Below are positions 56,431-64,000 of a stretch of 64,000 bases of DNA, piece by piece; the stretch's first letter is position 1, and each line of letters starts with the position of its first letter. Source of the stretch: Roseospira goensis (GTDB taxonomy: Bacteria; Pseudomonadota; Alphaproteobacteria; Rhodospirillales; Rhodospirillaceae). The stretch is taken from assembly GCF_014197795.1 (NCBI RefSeq), contig NZ_JACIGI010000004.1:124001-188000 (forward strand), in the 5' to 3' direction. The translations under genes were made by a program, and so were the position numbers. The notes beneath the pieces are model-generated. The model saw only the letters and a program-made list of their open reading frames with translations, ran no database searches and was not told the DNA's origin.

Positions 56431-56892
56431 TCAGCCCGCGTCCTCGCCGCCGAGCTTACCGACGAAGCTCTCGAAGTCCTTGGCCTCGCGGAAGTTGCGG
56501 TACACCGAGGCGAACCGGACGTAGGCCACCGGATCGAGCGTCGCCAGCGCCTCCATCACCATCTCGCCGACGGTGTTGGACGGGATCTCCGTCTCGCCCG
56601 AGCTTTCCAGCCGGCGCTGGATGGCGTTGACGACACGCTCGATGCGGTCGCTGTCGATCGGCCGCTTGCGACAGGCGATCTGGATCGACCGGGCCAGCTT
56701 GTCGCGATCGAAAGGCGCGCGCTGGCCGTTCTTCTTGACCACCACCAGGTCGCGCAGTTGCACCCGCTCGAACGTCGTGAACCGCGACTGGCAGGCCGGA
56801 CAGAAGCGCCGCCGCCGGATGGCGGCGCCGTCTTCCGTCGGCCGCGAGTCCTTCACCTGACTGTCCATGTTGCCGCAGAACGGGCACCGCAT
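56431..56892 (-). CDS. nrdR: transcriptional repressor NrdR
   Basis: Zinc-ribbon and ATP-cone regulator of ribonucleotide reductase genes, 153 residues. The zinc ribbon is [32 protein letters not shown] (cysteines at 3, 6, 31, 34) and the ATP-cone follows from about 49 ([28 protein letters not shown]). The glyA-nrdR-ribD order is widespread in alphaproteobacteria. Confidence 0.97.
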   Translation of the reverse strand: MRCPFCGNMDSQVKDSRPTEDGAAIRRRRFCPACQSRFTTFERVQLRDLVVVKKNGQRAPFDRDKLARSIQIACRKRPIDSDRIERVVNAIQRRLESSGETEIPSNTVGEMVMEALATLDPVAYVRFASVYRNFREAKDFESFVGKLGGEDAG

Positions 56893-56955
56893 CGGCCGGC
56901 TCCTTCCCGGATCCTGTGTCTATTCACGCCCGTCCGGCGGTGCGGGGCACTGCCC

Positions 56956-58275
56956 TTACTGAGACGCGTAGATCGGGAACCGCGCACACAAATCACGCAC
57001 CCGCGCCCGCACGGCACCTTCGACGGCGCTGTTGTCATCCCGGTTGGCGGCCAGGCCGTCCAGCACCTCGGCGATCATCTCGCCGACCTGGCGGAACTCG
57101 TCGGCGCCGAAGCCGCGCGTGGTGGCCGCGGGTGTGCCCAGCCGGACCCCGGAGGTGACCATCGGCTTCTCGGGATCGAACGGAATGCCGTTCTTGTTGC
57201 AGGTCATGCCGGCCCGCTCCAGCGTGGTCTCGGCAATGTTGCCGGTCAGGCCCTTCGGGCGCAGATCGACCAGCACCAGATGCGTATCGGTTCCGCCCGA
57301 TACCAGATCGAGGCCATGCTGCATCAGGGTCTCGCCCAGCACGCGGGCGTTGTCGCGGACCTGTCGGGCGTACGCGACAAACCCGGGCCGCAGAGCCTCG
57401 CCGAACGCCACCGCCTTGGCGGCGATGATGTGCATCAGCGGGCCACCCTGGAGCCCAGGGAACACGGCAGAGTTGATTTTCTTGGCCAGCGCCTCGTCGT
57501 TGGTCAGCACCATGCCACCGCGCGGGCCCCGCAGCGTCTTGTGGGTGGTCGTCGTCACCACGTGGGCGTGCGGCAGCGGGCTGGGATGCACCTTGGCCGC
57601 CACCAGTCCGGCGAAGTGGGCCATGTCGACCATCAGGTAGGCCCCCACCGAATCGGCAATCTCGCGGAAGGCCGCGAAGTCGATCTCACGCGGATAGGCC
57701 GAGCCGCCGGCGATGATGAGCTTCGGCTGGTGCTCCTTCGCCAGGGCGGCCACCTCGTCGAAGTCGATGCGCCCGTCCTGCTTGCGCACGCCGTACTGAA
57801 CCGCGTTGAACCACTTGCCCGACAGCGCCGGCGCGGCGCCGTGTGTCAGGTGACCGCCGGCGGCCAGCGACATGCCCAGGATGGTGTCGCCGGGGCGGCA
57901 CAGGGCCAGCATCACGGCGCCGTTGGCCTGGGCCCCCGAATGCGGCTGGACGTTGGCGAAGCCGCAGTCGAACAGCGCCTTGGCGCGCTCGATGGCCAGC
58001 GCCTCGGCCTCGTCGACGAACTCGCAGCCACCGTAATAGCGCCGACCTGGGTAGCCTTCAGCGTACTTGTTGGTCAGCACCGAACCCGCCGCCTCCAGGA
58101 CCGCCCGCGAGACGATGTTCTCGGAGGCGATCAACTCGATCTGGTCCTGCTGGCGGTGCAGCTCGCGCCCCACCGCCCCGGCCAGGTCCGGATCGGCCTC
58201 GGCCAGACGGGCGGAGAAGAATGCGTCGAGATCAGGGGCGAATGAATCCATCGCAAGCACCGTCCTTGTTGCCAT
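56956..58275 (-). CDS. glyA: serine hydroxymethyltransferase
   Basis: PLP enzyme that makes glycine and 5,10-methylene-tetrahydrofolate from serine. The 439-residue protein has [37 protein letters not shown] and the PLP lysine in [19 protein letters not shown] at 58275 has GGGGGGA close by; MDSFAPD at 58251 is an alternative. It is upstream of nrdR on the same strand. Confidence 0.96.
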   Translation of the reverse strand: MATRTVLAMDSFAPDLDAFFSARLAEADPDLAGAVGRELHRQQDQIELIASENIVSRAVLEAAGSVLTNKYAEGYPGRRYYGGCEFVDEAEALAIERAKALFDCGFANVQPHSGAQANGAVMLALCRPGDTILGMSLAAGGHLTHGAAPALSGKWFNAVQYGVRKQDGRIDFDEVAALAKEHQPKLIIAGGSAYPREIDFAAFREIADSVGAYLMVDMAHFAGLVAAKVHPSPLPHAHVVTTTTHKTLRGPRGGMVLTNDEALAKKINSAVFPGLQGGPLMHIIAAKAVAFGEALRPGFVAYARQVRDNARVLGETLMQHGLDLVSGGTDTHLVLVDLRPKGLTGNIAETTLERAGMTCNKNGIPFDPEKPMVTSGVRLGTPAATTRGFGADEFRQVGEMIAEVLDGLAANRDDNSAVEGAVRARVRDLCARFPIYASQ

Positions 58276-58347
58276 GGGTCCCCCCGGCGGGCCGGCGGGA
58301 CCGAGTGTCCATCGCGGGATGCCGGCGCGCCCGGCGCCGCCTCCGCT

Positions 58348-58794
58348 CTACAGGGGCGGCATCGCGCCCAGTTTTTCCACGCGCCGGGCATGGCGCCCGC
58401 CGGCGAAGGCGGTGTCGAGGAAGACGTCCACGCAGTCGCGCGCCACCTCTGGGCCGGTCGTGCGCCCACCCAGCACGAGCACATTAGCGTCATTGTGCTC
58501 GCGGCACAGACGGGCGCCCGTCACATCGTGCACCAGGGCCGCGCGCAGGAACGCATACCGGTTGGCCGCGATCGAGATCCCGATCCCCGTTCCGCACATC
58601 AGGATGCCGCGGGCCGCCCGACCACTGTGCACGACGTCCGCCAGCCGGGCCGCAAAATCGGGGTAGTCCACCGACTCCGGACCGTGCGTGCCCAGGTCGA
58701 GCACCGCGATGCCGCGGGTCTTCAGGTGGTCGCTCACCAGCGCCCGCAGGTCCAGCGCCCCATGATCCGAGGCCAGGGCAATCACGTCCGCCAC
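58348..58794 (-). CDS. rpiB: ribose-5-phosphate isomerase B
   Basis: Interconverts ribose- and ribulose-5-phosphate, 148 residues. The family features are IALASDHGALDLRALV, the phosphate-binding MCGTGIGISIAAN with the catalytic cysteine, and the R-x-A-x-V-H-D segment RAALVHDVTGARLCREHNDANVLVLGGR. GTG at 58794 has GAGGG about 6 bases upstream. It is 72 bases upstream of glyA on the same strand and so probably leads the glyA operon. Confidence 0.93.
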   Translation of the reverse strand: MADVIALASDHGALDLRALVSDHLKTRGIAVLDLGTHGPESVDYPDFAARLADVVHSGRAARGILMCGTGIGISIAANRYAFLRAALVHDVTGARLCREHNDANVLVLGGRTTGPEVARDCVDVFLDTAFAGGRHARRVEKLGAMPPL

Positions 58795-59426
58795 ATCGTC
58801 CCTCGCTTGGCTTGGTCTTATGGGGGCCTTGTCTTGTGGGGGCCCTGGGGCGCCGCAGGCCCGGACCGGGCGACAGCCACCCACCGGGACCGACCCGTCC
58901 GGCCCATCCCGCCTCTAGAACGTGGTTGCTACCACATCTCGGCAGGAAATACCAATGCAACACTATGCGTACCGCTGGCACCGACCGAGCCGCCGCCGGT
59001 CCGGCCCTCCCCCACGGCGCAGGCCGACGATCGTGATACAGGTCGCGGTCTCGAACCCGCGGCACTGAACACAAATGTCCGACATGTCTCCGCATACCCT
59101 GTCGACGCGACGTCAAGGGGCTGAGGCAACGTGCGGCGGTAAGCGGGATATGACGCAATGCCAATGCGGTCAGCCGATTGTTGCCCGAGAAACGCGATGT
59201 GGGCCTGCCCGGTCTGGAGCGATTCCCGGCTGAGGATGGTGCGTATTCATTATTGTCTACCGCGACAGAGTATAGTAATGAATATTTGAGTGACGCCAAT
59301 ACGTCTCACGACCATCCTGACCGCGGCGTTACCGCCGCATAAACCCTTTGAACGCGAGGGGTCGCGTGCCGGTGTCACTGCGGAGGGATGGCACGACAAA
59401 CAATCAAGAGGGAAGAGCTGCAAGTC
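58795..59426. other. long divergent region between rpiB and mucR
   Basis: No gene is supported. About 58811-58848 holds an imperfect direct repeat (ttggtcttatgggggcc / cttgtcttgtgggggcc). An AT-rich patch with a perfect inverted repeat at 59244-59284 lies upstream of mucR, and a GGAGGG at 59381-59386 is too close to the ATG at 59388 to serve as its ribosome site. Confidence 0.5.
59244..59284. promoter_or_regulatory. AT-rich inverted repeat upstream of mucR
   Basis: Perfect 9-bp arms tattcatta and taatgaata, 23 bases apart, with TATAGT (59271-59276) as a -10-like box beside the right arm. MucR proteins bind AT-rich inverted repeats and repress their own genes, so this is a plausible autoregulatory site. 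The mucR start is 142 bases away. Confidence 0.55.
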
Positions 59427-59861
59427 ATGACGGAAGAGTCCAACGCACCGCTGCCGCGCGAAGATATGTTGCGTCTGGCCGTGAACATCGTGACCGCGTA
59501 TGTGGGCAACAACCCGCTACCGGCCGGCCAGATCCCGGAGCTGATCCAGACCGTCTACACCTCTCTGACCGGCCTCGGACAGGCCCCGAGCGAGGTCAAG
59601 ACCGAAGCCCAGAAGCCAGCCGTTCCGGTGCGTAAATCAGTGTTTCCTGACTACATCATCTGCCTGGAAGATGGCAAGAAGTTGAAGATGCTGAAGCGGC
59701 ATCTGCGCACCAACTACAACATGACCCCGGACGAGTATCGGGCCAAATGGGGCCTCTCCACCGACTATCCGATGGTGGCGCCGAACTATGCCGCCCAGCG
59801 TTCGGAATTTGCCAAGAAGATTGGACTCGGCCGGAAGTCCGGTGCAGGCGAGCAGAATTGA
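59427..59861 (+). CDS. mucR: MucR/Ros-family transcriptional regulator
   Basis: A 144-residue zinc-finger regulator found in alphaproteobacteria, where it acts as a broad repressor (virulence, exopolysaccharide, motility, cell cycle). The N-terminal part oligomerises; the Ros zinc-finger module is PDYIICLEDGKKLKMLKRHLRTNYNMTPDEYRAKWGL with Cys79, Asp82 and His92. The fourth ligand position, usually His, is Asn96 here. I take ATG 59427 (MTEESN) because GGAAGAG lies 9 bases upstream; an ATG at 59388 would have no spacer. Downstream lies a 15-bp tandem repeat. Confidence 0.93.
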   Translation: MTEESNAPLPREDMLRLAVNIVTAYVGNNPLPAGQIPELIQTVYTSLTGLGQAPSEVKTEAQKPAVPVRKSVFPDYIICLEDGKKLKMLKRHLRTNYNMTPDEYRAKWGLSTDYPMVAPNYAAQRSEFAKKIGLGRKSGAGEQN

Positions 59862-59890
59862 GATAGGGCCCGGTGTGCCCGCCCCCCGGT

Positions 59891-59935
59891 GTGCCTGCCC
59901 CACGGGTGCCTGCCCCACGGGTGCCTGCTCACGGG
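59891..59935. repeat. 15-bp tandem repeat downstream of mucR
   Basis: Unit gtgcctgccccacgg occurs twice exactly and once with a change (gtgcctgctcacggg). It lies in the 212-base gap between mucR and the convergent DUF6898 gene; nothing else is visible there. Confidence 0.85.
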
Positions 59936-60073
59936 GCCGTCGGCGCACCGACGCGGTCCGGCGATCCACGTCCTGATGGCAGGATCGTCGGACCGGCCGC
60001 CGCGACACGGGACTCCCGGCCTCGCCGGGGCGGACACCGGGCCTCCCCGGCGCGCGGCGGGACCTCCCGCCGC

Positions 60074-60313
60074 CTACCGCAGCTTCCCATCGCGGCGCAG
60101 CACATATTCCAACTTGCGGCGCGCGTTCGCCTTCAGGGTGGACTCGGGCAGGCGCGCGTCCCCGACCAGACGCACCTCCGTATTCGTGGCCGGGTCGATC
60201 GCCGAGACGCGCACATAGGCCCCTTCGTAGACCAGTTCGAAAAGGATTTCGCGCACACCTTTCCCCCGTGTCGCGGGGTCCGCCTGGGGTCCCGATGCCT
60301 TCATCATGCGCAT
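60074..60313 (-). CDS. DUF6898 family small protein
   Basis: A 79-residue protein resembling DUF6898 of alphaproteobacteria: REILFELVYEGAYVRVSAIDPATNTEVRLVGDARLPESTLKANARRKLEYVL matches the family pattern. The function is unknown. Start uncertain: ATG at 60313, 60307 or 60304 lie close together; the frame further upstream is low-complexity. It sits after the mmsB gene on the same strand, separated by a palindrome. Confidence 0.78.
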   Translation of the reverse strand: MRMMKASGPQADPATRGKGVREILFELVYEGAYVRVSAIDPATNTEVRLVGDARLPESTLKANARRKLEYVLRRDGKLR

Positions 60314-60429
60314 GCCCCGGCCGGTGTCCACACCCGATCCAGACCTTTGCCCGAAGCCGGAGCCTCGTCTCGGCCCCGACGTCGCGCGTTGACCACGTGT
60401 TCGCGCCGACAGACGACGCCGTCTGAGGC

Positions 60430-60491
60430 AGGGCGGGGTCACGCACGGCATTGGAGCCTGCGAGCAGGTCCAATGCCGTGTGATCCGCCCT
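60430..60491. repeat. 62-bp palindrome sharing the mmsB stop
   Basis: Left arm agggcggggtcacgcac with ggcattggagcctg, right arm caggtccaatgccgtgtgatccgccct. The end lies inside the mmsB TAG stop (60490-60492 on the minus strand). Same length and plan as the one at 52892-52953. Confidence 0.88.
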
Positions 60492-61386
60492 AGCCCTGGC
60501 TTTGTCCGTCGATCATCCGAATGATACCGGAGAAGTCGCGGTCGCCCTCACCCTGGTTGCAAAACAGGGCGTAAAGCGCCTCCGCCGCCGCCCCCAGGGG
60601 AGTCGCCGCCTCACCGGCCGCCGCCGCCTGCTGCGCCAGCTTGAGGTCCTTGAGCATCATCGCCGCGGTGAACCCGGGGGCGTAGTCGCGGTTCGCCGGG
60701 CTGGTCGGCACCGGTCCCGGCACCGGGCAGTAGGTGGTCAGGGACCAGCACTGCCCGGACGCCTTGGAGCTGACGTCGAACAGCTTCTGGGCGTCGAGCC
60801 CGAGCCGCTTGGCGAGCGCGAACGCCTCGCAGACCGAGAGCATCTGAATGCCCAGCATCATGTTGTTGCAGATCTTGGCGGCCTGACCGGTGCCCGGCCC
60901 GCCGGCGTGCACCACGGCCTTGCCCATGCACTCCAGGATGGGGCGCGCGGCCGTCACGGCCTCGTCGGGACCACCCACCATGAAGGTAAGGGTCCCGGCC
61001 TCGGCGCCGCCGACCCCGCCGGACACCGGGGCGTCCACCATGCGCAGGCCGGCGTCGGCCGCCGCCGCCGCCACCGCGCGCGCACTGTCCACGTCGATGG
61101 TCGAACAGTCGATCAGCAGCGCGCCGGCCGGTGCGGCGCCGATCACGCCGCCCTCGCCCGTGTAAACCCCGCGCACGTGCTGGCCCGCCGGCAGCATGGT
61201 GACCACCACCTCGGCCCCGGCGGCGGCCTCGGCGATCGTCCCGGCGCGACCGGCCCCGGCGCTCTCGGCCCGCTCCAGCGCCGCCTCCGAGAGGTCGAAG
61301 GCACGCACCGTGTGCCCGGCCTTCACGAGGTTCGCCAGCATCGGGCCGCCCATGTTGCCGAGCCCAATGAATCCGATGGTCGCCAT
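60490..61386 (-). CDS. mmsB: 3-hydroxyisobutyrate dehydrogenase
   Basis: NAD-dependent step of valine breakdown, 3-hydroxyisobutyrate to methylmalonate semialdehyde. The 298-residue protein has the Rossmann GFIGLGNMGGPM, the DAPVSGGVGGAEAGTLTFMVGG substrate motif and the catalytic lysine in GQAAKICNNMML. It is the third gene of the valine set, 51 bases after the hydratase/hydrolase gene. Confidence 0.95.
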   Translation of the reverse strand: MATIGFIGLGNMGGPMLANLVKAGHTVRAFDLSEAALERAESAGAGRAGTIAEAAAGAEVVVTMLPAGQHVRGVYTGEGGVIGAAPAGALLIDCSTIDVDSARAVAAAAADAGLRMVDAPVSGGVGGAEAGTLTFMVGGPDEAVTAARPILECMGKAVVHAGGPGTGQAAKICNNMMLGIQMLSVCEAFALAKRLGLDAQKLFDVSSKASGQCWSLTTYCPVPGPVPTSPANRDYAPGFTAAMMLKDLKLAQQAAAAGEAATPLGAAAEALYALFCNQGEGDRDFSGIIRMIDGQSQG

Positions 61387-61437
61387 GATGGGTCTCCTCC
61401 CGTCGTCTCTTGTTTGTCCGTGGTGCCGCCCAGGCTC

Positions 61438-62514
61438 TCAGTCGAAGCGCAGGTCGTCCTCGTCCGCCAGGGGGGCGAAGTAGGCGTCGACCGCCGCCGG
61501 GTCGACGGCCTCCAGGCGGTCCGGCGTCCAGCGCGGCGTATTGTCCTTGTCCAGGATGACGGCCCGCACCCCCTCGACGAAGTCCGGCGCCCGGGTGATG
61601 CGGCGCACCAGGCGGTATTCGAGCTGCATGCAGGCGTCGAAGTCCAGGTCGCGGCCCTGTCGAAGCTGGCGGACGGCCACCGCCAGCGCGGTCGGGGCCT
61701 TGGCGCGCAACACCGCCGCGGTGTCGGCGCCCCAGCCCGGCCCCATGGCGTCGAGGGCCGCCAGCATGGCCGCAACCCCGTCGAGGCCGAACACACGGTC
61801 GATATCGGCCCGGTGGGCCGCCAGGGGCGGCGCGCCCGCCGGTTCGGCCAGGTCCGCCAGCACCGCGTCGATACGGTGCCGCACCGCGTCCGGCGTGTCG
61901 GCGCCGGGCAGCGCCGCCCGCAGACCGTCCTCCAGGTCGCCCCGCCGGGCCATCGGCACGCGGTGTGTCGCAAGACCCGCGTACAGGCAGTCGTCGGCCC
62001 GCAGCCGGTGCCCGGTCAGCCCGAGGTACATCCCGATCGCCCCCGGACAACGCGGCAGCGCATAGGTGCCGCCGACGTCCGGGATCATGCCGATGCCCGT
62101 TTCCGGCATGGCGAACACCGTGGTCTCGGTGGCGATGCGATGGCTGCCATGGACCGAAATCCCGACACCGCCGCCCATGGTGATGCCGTTGAGGACAGCG
62201 AGATAGGGCTTGGGGTAGGTCTTGATGAGGCGGTTGAGGGTGTACTCCTCGCGGAAGAAGGCGCCGATGGTGGCATCGTCGCCGGCCTTGGCCGCATCGG
62301 ACAGGGCGCGGATATCGCCGCCGGCGCAGAACGCCCGGTCGCCGGCCCCCTCGATCAGGACCGCCTTCACGCCCGGATCGGCGGCCCAGGACCTGAGCGT
62401 CCGGTCCATCTCACGGATCTTGCCGATGGTCAGCGCGTTGAGCGCCTTCGGGCGGTTGAGCAGGATGCGTCCCAGGCCGTCCAGGATATCGAACTGGATC
62501 TCCGGCTCTTGCAT
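61438..62514 (-). CDS. 3-hydroxyisobutyryl-CoA hydrolase (enoyl-CoA hydratase/isomerase family)
   Basis: A 358-residue crotonase-fold protein of the HIBCH type, longer than ordinary enoyl-CoA hydratases. NRPKALNALT, FCAGGDIRALSDAAKAGD (oxyanion loop), YLALTG-like VGISVHGSHRIATETTVFAMPETGIGMIPDVGGTY are present, with the C-terminal extension typical of HIBCH. Its place between isobutyryl-CoA dehydrogenase and mmsB genes fits valine catabolism. The end of the acyl-CoA dehydrogenase gene is 59 bases upstream. Confidence 0.93.
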   Translation of the reverse strand: MQEPEIQFDILDGLGRILLNRPKALNALTIGKIREMDRTLRSWAADPGVKAVLIEGAGDRAFCAGGDIRALSDAAKAGDDATIGAFFREEYTLNRLIKTYPKPYLAVLNGITMGGGVGISVHGSHRIATETTVFAMPETGIGMIPDVGGTYALPRCPGAIGMYLGLTGHRLRADDCLYAGLATHRVPMARRGDLEDGLRAALPGADTPDAVRHRIDAVLADLAEPAGAPPLAAHRADIDRVFGLDGVAAMLAALDAMGPGWGADTAAVLRAKAPTALAVAVRQLRQGRDLDFDACMQLEYRLVRRITRAPDFVEGVRAVILDKDNTPRWTPDRLEAVDPAAVDAYFAPLADEDDLRFD

Positions 62515-62573
62515 GCGGGGGTCTCCGGTCGGGGGTCGGGTCGGGGGTCAGATCGGGGGCGGGGGCGCGCCGG

Positions 62574-63716
62574 TCAGCCGCCGGCCAGCAGACGGCGGCC
62601 AACGATGACGCGCATGATCTCGTTGGTGCCTTCAAGGATGCGGTGCACCCGCAGGTCGCGCAGGATGCGCTCGACGGGGTAGTCGCGGATGTAGCCGTAG
62701 CCGCCATGCATCTGCAAGGCCTCGTCGCACACGGCGAACCCCGTGTCGGTGGCGAGCCGCTTGGCCATGGCGCACAGCATCGTCGCCTGCGGATCGCCCG
62801 CGTCCAGCGCCGCCGCCGCCTTGTGCAGCAGCAGGCGCGCCGCCTCAAGCTGGGTGGCCATGTCGGCCAGCTTGAACTGGCTGGCCTGGAAGTCGGCGAT
62901 CGGCCGGCCGAACTGGCGCCGTTCGCGCGCGTACTGGAGCGCCGCCTCCATGGCCGCCCGCGCCCCGCCCAGGGAGCAGGCCCCGATGTTCAGCCGGCCG
63001 CCGTCCAGGCCCATCATGGCGATGCGGAAGCCCTCGCCCTCGGCACCCAGGCGGTTGGCCGCTGGCACGCGGCAGCCGTCGAGGATCACCGCCGCCGTGG
63101 GCTGGCTGTTCCAACCCATCTTGCGTTCCTGCTGGCCGAAGGACAGGCCGGGTGTGCCGGCCTCGACCACGAACGCCGAGATCCCCTTGGGACCGTCGTC
63201 ACCGGTGCGGGCCATGACCACGTAGACGTCGGAGCGGCCGCCGCCGGAGATGAACGCCTTCTCGCCGGTCAGCACGTAGTCGTCGCCGTCGCGCACCGCC
63301 CGGGTCTTCAGCGAGCCGGCATCGGACCCCGCGCCCGGCTCGGTCAGGCAGTAGCTCGCGAACCGCTCCATGGTGCACAGCGCCGGCAGAACCCGGTGGC
63401 GCTGGGCATCGTCGCCGAAGCGGTCGATCATCCAGCAGGCCATGTTGTGGATGGAGATATAGGCCGCCGTGGACGGACAGGCCGCCGCGAGTTCCTCGAA
63501 GATCACGGCCGCATCCAGCCGCCCGAGACCGGAGCCGCCCACGTCGTCCCTGACGTAGATGGCCGCGAAGCCGAGCTCCGCGGCGTGACGCAACGTCTCC
63601 TCGGGAAAGATCTTGGCCTCGTCCCACAGCGCCGCGTGCGGCGCCATCTCCTCGGCGGCGAACGCGCGCGCCACGTCCTGGAACTGGGTCTGGTCCTCGG
63701 TCAGCTGGAAATCCAT
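62574..63716 (-). CDS. isobutyryl-CoA dehydrogenase-like acyl-CoA dehydrogenase
   Basis: FAD-dependent acyl-CoA dehydrogenase, 380 residues. Typical segments are [40 protein letters not shown], and the C-terminal [42 protein letters not shown], where the catalytic Glu lies in EGTNE. The neighbouring genes for 3-hydroxyisobutyryl-CoA hydrolase and mmsB suggest isobutyryl-CoA as substrate. ATG at 63716 with upstream purines. A methylmalonate-semialdehyde dehydrogenase gene may lie outside the window. Confidence 0.93.
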   Translation of the reverse strand: MDFQLTEDQTQFQDVARAFAAEEMAPHAALWDEAKIFPEETLRHAAELGFAAIYVRDDVGGSGLGRLDAAVIFEELAAACPSTAAYISIHNMACWMIDRFGDDAQRHRVLPALCTMERFASYCLTEPGAGSDAGSLKTRAVRDGDDYVLTGEKAFISGGGRSDVYVVMARTGDDGPKGISAFVVEAGTPGLSFGQQERKMGWNSQPTAAVILDGCRVPAANRLGAEGEGFRIAMMGLDGGRLNIGACSLGGARAAMEAALQYARERRQFGRPIADFQASQFKLADMATQLEAARLLLHKAAAALDAGDPQATMLCAMAKRLATDTGFAVCDEALQMHGGYGYIRDYPVERILRDLRVHRILEGTNEIMRVIVGRRLLAGG

Positions 63717-63858
63717 GCGGTCCTGTCTCCTCCCTGGCGCGGCCCGTCGTCCGGCCCGGGGCAGCCCCGGGCCGGCGCAGGCATCGTGATTGCGGCGGGA
63801 TCATAGAGACAGGACCCGTCCGGGAAAAGCCCGCTCGGCTGTGCAACCGCCCCTGGCC

Positions 63859-64000
63859 TCAGGCGATGGCCTGCCAGGCGGGCTCGTCGGAGGGCGGGGC
63901 CGTGCGCCCCTCATCGTACCCCCACAGCAGATAGTGGCCGAAGGGACCGTAGGGAAACGCCGCGACGTCCGGGTAGAGATCGAGATACGCGCTGGTGTCG
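63859..64000 (-). CDS. C-terminal end of a protein with a YLxxNPDVA-like repeat
   Basis: Partial gene running off the right edge. The 46 visible residues read DTSAYLDLYPDVAAFPYGPF, GHYLLWGYDEGRTAPP, then SDEPAWQAIA. The D-x-x-Y-L-x-x-x-P-D-V-A and H-Y-x-x-x-G-x-x-E-G-R pattern is a short repeat seen at the ends of secreted and glycosyltransferase-like proteins. The identity of the whole gene cannot be told. Confidence 0.65.
   Translation of the reverse strand, partial: DTSAYLDLYPDVAAFPYGPFGHYLLWGYDEGRTAPPSDEPAWQAIA

Noticed and set aside
58811-58848. Direct repeat near rpiB as a mobile element end
   Set aside because: The two copies are imperfect, very GC/T-rich and flank no gene.
59388-59426. 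Earlier mucR start (MARQTIKREELQV)
   Set aside because: The GGAGGG lies directly against this ATG with no spacer; the ATG at 59427 has GGAAGAG at nine bases and the usual N-terminus.

Overview
This is a high-GC window with GC-rich third codon positions and tightly packed genes. It looks like the chromosome of a Rhodospirillales-type alphaproteobacterium. The clues are neighbourhoods typical of that class: gyrA-coaD-cyclophilin, ribE/ribBA-ribH-nusB-thiL with a K+-independent H+-pyrophosphatase (hppA), a lone argH-lptM-lysA run, an lsrB-like LysR gene next to trxB with a peroxiredoxin and an Lrp gene, and a MucR/Ros regulator. The genus cannot be fixed from the sequence alone. I see no prophage, insertion sequence or CRISPR array.

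Layout. 0.1-4.4 kb: a FliL-like exported protein, a GNAT acetyltransferase, a PAP2 phosphatase, a TlpA-type thioredoxin and argH. 4.3-10.7 kb: lptM-like lipoprotein, lysA, an unknown gene set among palindromes, a CYTH-CHAD protein, a SPOR-domain lipoprotein and tRNA-Leu(CAA). 10.7-14.1 kb (minus): lptG, an ArnT-like glycosyltransferase and a second PAP2 phosphatase, which look like an LPS transport/lipid A modification operon. 14.2-17.8 kb: a degenerate receiver protein and an SsuABC/NMT1-type ABC importer. 17.9-21.6 kb (minus): three overlapping genes (ComF-like phosphoribosyltransferase, SLOG protein, DUF924), a FemAB-like protein and RidA. 21.7-30.3 kb: serA, a LysE exporter, a FecR + CHASE2-cyclase pair, then the redox locus lsrB/trxB/peroxiredoxin/lrp. 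30.4-37.2 kb: uvrB, an SDR, a GT2-GtrA protein and a second ArnT-like transferase.

37.2-45.1 kb (minus): an Rpn-family nuclease with a possible internal gene, cyclophilin, coaD, gyrA, an orphan PIN toxin, DUF6544 and TetR, then ssb. 45.4-50.3 kb: a LivK-type binding protein, an EamA exporter and hppA. 50.6-58.8 kb (minus): a second FliL-like protein, thiL, nusB, ribH, ribBA with a degenerate GTP cyclohydrolase half, ribE, ribD, nrdR, glyA and rpiB. 59.4-64 kb: mucR, DUF6898, a valine catabolism operon (isobutyryl-CoA dehydrogenase, 3-hydroxyisobutyryl-CoA hydrolase, mmsB) and the end of a further gene.

The most striking features that are not ordinary genes are: (i) a dispersed family of about 62-bp imperfect palindromes, several of which begin or end inside the TAG stop codon of the neighbouring gene; (ii) an rpn gene with a strong internal Shine-Dalgarno site and start that would encode an 84-residue C-terminal protein, as in described rpnL/rpnS systems; and (iii) the overlapping phosphoribosyltransferase-SLOG-DUF924 operon, a candidate for an uncharacterised nucleotide-processing pathway.
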